Source: DATLXH01 sp035576005 (GTDB lineage Bacteria > Acidobacteriota > Thermoanaerobaculia > Gp7-AA8). Taken from it: a DNA stretch of 15,919 nucleotides. Position 1 is the first letter of the stretch. Every line of letters starts with the position of its first letter. The notes under the pieces were generated by a model that saw only the letters and a program-made list of their open reading frames with translations, did not search any database and had not been told where the DNA came from. A program made the position numbers and the translations under genes. Positions 13,888-15,919 of this stretch are shown piece by piece. The stretch is taken from NCBI GenBank assembly GCA_035576005.1, contig DATLXH010000013.1:1-15919 (forward strand), in the 5' to 3' direction.

Positions 13888-15477
13888 ATGGATTCGCAGA
13901 AAAAGAAACGCAATTTCCTGATCGGATTTGGTGGTGCGGCGGTTGTTCTTGTTGCCGTGCTGGCATCGTGGCCGCCGTCGTTCATCAATGAAGATGCGAC
14001 CGGTGCCATCGGAGCGGTGCAAAAGCACAGAGCTCCTCAGATCACGTCGAAGGACGTTGTTCTTGTCGATGAGCCGACTCGTCGGGAAGAAGCCGTGATT
14101 TACGGCGACTACTTCAACGACGCGGCAAAACTCGAGAGCATCAGCACCGAGCTCAACATGGCAATGCGCAATCGCGCCGAAAATCTTGAAGCTCGCAGTG
14201 CGGGTTCACAGAGCAGTCTGGACAACGTGAGGCGCGAACTGCAAAGTCATTCAGCGGATTTGCAGGCGCGATACCTCGACAGCATGACGAGCTCGCTCAA
14301 TGCCGCGAGCCAGCTCCTGGCACGTGATGCGTCAACTCTCTCAGCGAAGCAGCTGGAAAGTGCGCAGCAGGAGATCAGCGCTCTGTCGCAAAAACTCCAG
14401 AGCAGCACTGAGCTGGCGAGCGAAGATATGGCAAGCCTGAGCAGCCGATTCGCGAGTCTCACGGAGAGTCTTGCCGCAAAATCCGCTGGAGCTAGCAGCC
14501 TCCAGGCCATCGAAACCGAGCTGGCGAGCGCTTTCTCGCTCGACGCCGCCTCACGTCAGACGCTCGATGCAGCTTCGCGCCAGACGCTCGACGCGGCTTC
14601 CCGCCAGACCCTTGATCAGGCGGCCCAGCTGAATGCTGCCGCGCGACTCGAAAACCTTTCGCAGCAACTTGCCAGTGCGGCAAGTCTCGACGCACACCTG
14701 CAGCACCGCGCCGCGCATCTCGACGCACACCTGCAGCACCGCGCCGCGCATCTCGACGCGATGTCTCTCGAACAGAAAAGTCTCGGCGTCGCGGCCGCTG
14801 CGCTCGACGCGTTCTCACAAAGTGCTCTCGGTTCGCGAGAGGCTTCAACGCTCCAGAGTGCCAGCCGCGATCTGGCAAACCTCGGCAATCGCCTCGAGTC
14901 CAGGGCAGTCGACAACATGCAGTCGAGACTCGCGGCCCAGGATCAATTGTCTGCAAGTTTGCAGAGCATGAGCGCGCTTCTCGGGTCAGTGAAGAACGAT
15001 CTCCAGAGCCGCAACGCGGTACTCGACAATCGCTTCTCTTCCGCACTGGCAGGTGCTGTTCGCGCGCTGGAGTCCCGCAACGCGGAGCTTCAGGCGAAGA
15101 TGGCCGCACGAGCGCAGGCGGAACTGGGAGCCATTGCTTCGCGCCTCGACAACCGTGCGCAACTGAGCAACAAACTGCAGGCGTCTTCCCAGCTCGGATC
15201 ACAGCAAGTGGAAGCCAGAGTCGCGGATATGGGCGCCCGGGCCGAACTACAGAAGAGCGCGCAGCTCCAGCAGCGCTCTGCTGACCAGATGGGTGTAAGG
15301 CTGGCAAGCCGTGCAGAGCTCGCCTCAAAAATGCAGAATCACCTCGCATCACTCAACCGCTCACTCGAGAACCGCTCAGCGGCCAATCTCGAGTCACGTC
15401 AGAGTCTCCAGCTCCAGGGACGCGCACTCGAGAGCAGAGCGGCCACAGAGCTTCTTGAGTTGGCAAGGGTCAAATAG
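13888..15477 (+). CDS. Membrane-anchored coiled-coil repeat protein, function unknown
   Basis: The 529-aa protein is not recognised. GGAGG at 13878-13882 lies 5 nt before ATG 13888, which therefore beats the in-frame ATG 13876. A basic start (MDSQKKKRNF) and one hydrophobic helix (11-27) suggest a signal anchor with the rest outside the cytoplasm. After P63 there is no proline for 466 residues. There is no cysteine, and the composition is dominated by Ala, Ser, Leu, Gln and Arg, as expected of a long helical rod. Internal repeats are three 8-residue units (LDAASRQT, 218-241) and two identical 11-residue units (LDAHLQHRAAH, 267-288). A motif L-[EQD]-[SNA]-R recurs at about residues 100, 125, 336, 372, 394, 420, 493, 501 and 514. 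It follows the sigma/anti-sigma pair, has its own matching promoter-like motif, and ends in a strong terminator. Confidence 0.85.
   Translation: MDSQKKKRNFLIGFGGAAVVLVAVLASWPPSFINEDATGAIGAVQKHRAPQITSKDVVLVDEPTRREEAVIYGDYFNDAAKLESISTELNMAMRNRAENLEARSAGSQSSLDNVRRELQSHSADLQARYLDSMTSSLNAASQLLARDASTLSAKQLESAQQEISALSQKLQSSTELASEDMASLSSRFASLTESLAAKSAGASSLQAIETELASAFSLDAASRQTLDAASRQTLDAASRQTLDQAAQLNAAARLENLSQQLASAASLDAHLQHRAAHLDAHLQHRAAHLDAMSLEQKSLGVAAAALDAFSQSALGSREASTLQSASRDLANLGNRLESRAVDNMQSRLAAQDQLSASLQSMSALLGSVKNDLQSRNAVLDNRFSSALAGAVRALESRNAELQAKMAARAQAELGAIASRLDNRAQLSNKLQASSQLGSQQVEARVADMGARAELQKSAQLQQRSADQMGVRLASRAELASKMQNHLASLNRSLENRSAANLESRQSLQLQGRALESRAATELLELARVK
14539..14610 (+). repeat. 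Three 24-bp tandem repeats inside the coiled-coil gene
   Basis: Units 14539-14562, 14563-14586 and 14587-14610 all encode LDAASRQT but differ at several third codon positions (for example GCC/GCA/GCG and CGT/CGC). The protein sequence is kept while the DNA has drifted, so this duplication is older and probably under selection. A fourth, degenerate unit (LDQAAQLN) follows. Confidence 0.9.
14686..14751 (+). repeat. Perfect 33-bp tandem repeat inside the coiled-coil gene
   Basis: Two identical 33-bp units (14686-14718 and 14719-14751), each encoding LDAHLQHRAAH, are followed by the first bases of a third (CTCGACGC). Complete nucleotide identity points to a recent in-frame duplication or ongoing homogenisation, so copy number may vary between strains. 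The 11-residue unit equals three helical turns (hendecad). Confidence 0.92.
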
Positions 15478-15507
15478 CACAGAAGATCGGGCAGTTAGCT
15501 GTAGATT

Positions 15508-15545
15508 AAGCGCCGCCGGGTTACCCCGGCGGCCGCTTTCTTTTT
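15508..15545 (+). terminator. Strong intrinsic terminator after the coiled-coil gene
   Basis: A perfect 9-bp GC stem (GCCGCCGGG 15512-15520, CCCGGCGGC 15525-15533) with a TTAC loop is extended by AAGC/GCTT across a one-base bulge. It is followed by TTTCTTTTTT. It lies about 30 nt after the stop codon at 15477. Confidence 0.9.
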
Positions 15546-15546
15546 G

Positions 15547-15584
15547 TCACCTCGTCACCAGCGTTTCCCGTTGTTAACCCGCTC
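15547..15584. repeat. Copy B of a roughly 40-bp intergenic repeat
   Basis: This is the counterpart of 5326-5366, with about 34 of 38 aligned positions identical and ending in the same 13-mer TGTTAACCCGCTC. It starts right after the terminator T-tract. The region from 15546 to 15842 otherwise holds only hairpin repeats and the edge of an insertion sequence. Confidence 0.6.
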
Positions 15585-15616
15585 TAATGACACCCGTCAC
15601 ATTGCTGGGGTAGTGA

Positions 15617-15629
15617 GCCGCCAAGCGGC
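15617..15629. repeat. Small hairpin preceding the hairpin-rich repeat
   Basis: GCCGC-CAA-GCGGC forms a 5-bp stem with a 3-nt loop a few bases before the larger element at 15634. It may be part of the same repeat family. Confidence 0.4.
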
Positions 15630-15633
15630 GTAT

Positions 15634-15781
15634 CCCTCTCCCCGGCGGGGAGAGGGAAGCGAGCGAAGCGAAGCAGGGAGAGGGGCGTGAAAGTCTCGCC
15701 AGTCCGAAGAAAAGGGCGAGGTCTTCGTATCTTTCGCGGCCCCTCTCCCGGTCGCTTACGCGACCACCCTCTCCCCGCCGG
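15634..15781. repeat. Hairpin-rich intergenic repeat (REP/MITE-like)
   Basis: CCCTCTCCCC-GGC-GGGGAGAGGG (15634-15656) is a perfect 10-bp hairpin. Its second part (15642-15656) is also the exact inverse of CCCTCTCCCCGCCGG at 15767-15781. An inner pair, GGGAGAGGGGC (15676-15686) and GCCCCTCTCCC (15739-15749), nests inside, and a further hairpin GGTCGC-TTAC-GCGACC lies at 15750-15765. The whole can fold as one long interrupted stem. It encodes no convincing protein. Confidence 0.8.
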
Positions 15782-15919
15782 AGATCGTCTCAAAAGATTG
15801 TTGATGATAATAAGATGCAATATTTCATGATACTATTAGGTCATGAAAGCGATCGATGCGGATTTCACCAAGACGTTCTTGTTCCCGCTGGCACTTGAAG
15901 ACTTTCTGCCACCGACCCA
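15782..15919 (+). mobile_element. Left end of an insertion sequence (IS1182-like), runs off the right edge
   Basis: Composition shifts sharply from GC-rich to AT-rich at about 15782, directly where the hairpin repeat breaks off. The transposase reading frame begins at 15843. The exact IS end and terminal inverted repeat cannot be fixed without the other end. An 8-bp inverted repeat (TTTCATGA 15823-15830, TCATGAAA 15841-15848) overlaps the transposase start codon. Confidence 0.6.
15843..15919 (+). CDS. Transposase, IS1182-like, N-terminal fragment (runs off the right edge)
   Basis: 25 codons are visible, beginning MKAIDADFTKTFLFPLALED. The pattern M-K-x-I-D-x-D-F-T-x-T-F-L-x-P-x-x-L-E-D resembles the N-terminus of IS1182-family transposases, which is recalled from family knowledge and not searched. 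GG at 15839-15840 is too close to serve as a ribosome binding site, so initiation may be weak. The fragment is cut by the window, not visibly broken. Confidence 0.65.
   Translation, partial: MKAIDADFTKTFLFPLALEDFLPPT

Noticed and set aside
14539..14751. Tandem repeats considered as a CRISPR-like array
   Set aside because: The units are directly adjacent without spacers, stay in frame, and lie inside a well-supported coding region.
14492..15352. Long minus-strand open frame of 286 codons opposite the coiled-coil gene
   Set aside because: It is a shadow created by the biased codon composition of the repeat-rich coiled-coil gene. It is Arg-rich, has no domain or ribosome binding site, and its repeats only mirror the sense-strand repeats.

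Overview
The window is a stretch of high-GC chromosome from what looks like an uncultured Gram-negative bacterium. Export signals suggest a periplasm, GTG and TTG starts are frequent, and intergenic palindromic repeats are present. The gene style (partner-switching phosphatases, PhoX-type protein, secreted M3 and M24 peptidases) resembles Acidobacteriota or a neighbouring phylum, but that placement is inference only. No tRNA, rRNA or CRISPR array was seen.

Layout. Positions 1-86 hold the 5' end of an unrecognised minus-strand gene. Positions 169-2553 (minus) carry a small exported protein of unknown function and an exported M24 Xaa-Pro aminopeptidase. A divergent intergenic region with an operator-like inverted repeat separates the latter from an exported M3 zinc oligopeptidase (2707-4725, plus). 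Positions 4788-5982 (minus) hold a DUF309 protein and a TMEM175-type potassium channel, with a 77-bp nested palindromic repeat between them.

From 6137 the plus strand is a signalling region. Module 1 is a STAS anti-anti-sigma factor, an RsbW-type kinase and a GAF-GAF-PP2C (RsbU-like) phosphatase. A minus-strand PhoX/DUF839 protein with a twin-arginine signal (8819-10180) interrupts the series. Module 2 is a GAF-PP2C-HATPase fusion followed 30 nt later by a second STAS protein. No SigB-type sigma factor is encoded here. Next come an ECF sigma factor, a zinc-less membrane anti-sigma factor, and a membrane-anchored, proline-free, 529-residue coiled-coil protein with tandem repeats. The ECF gene and the coiled-coil gene share a bipartite upstream motif with identical spacing, CCAACTT..TG-N10-TGTAyTCA. 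This suggests that the sigma factor controls both itself and the rod-like envelope protein.

After a strong terminator (15508-15545) the window ends in a hairpin-rich repeat (15634-15781). That repeat appears to be interrupted by an AT-richer insertion sequence, whose IS1182-like transposase starts at 15843 and runs off the edge.

The most interesting points are the ECF / anti-sigma / coiled-coil cassette with its matched promoter motif, the kinase-phosphatase fusion next to its likely STAS partner, and three intergenic repeat structures.
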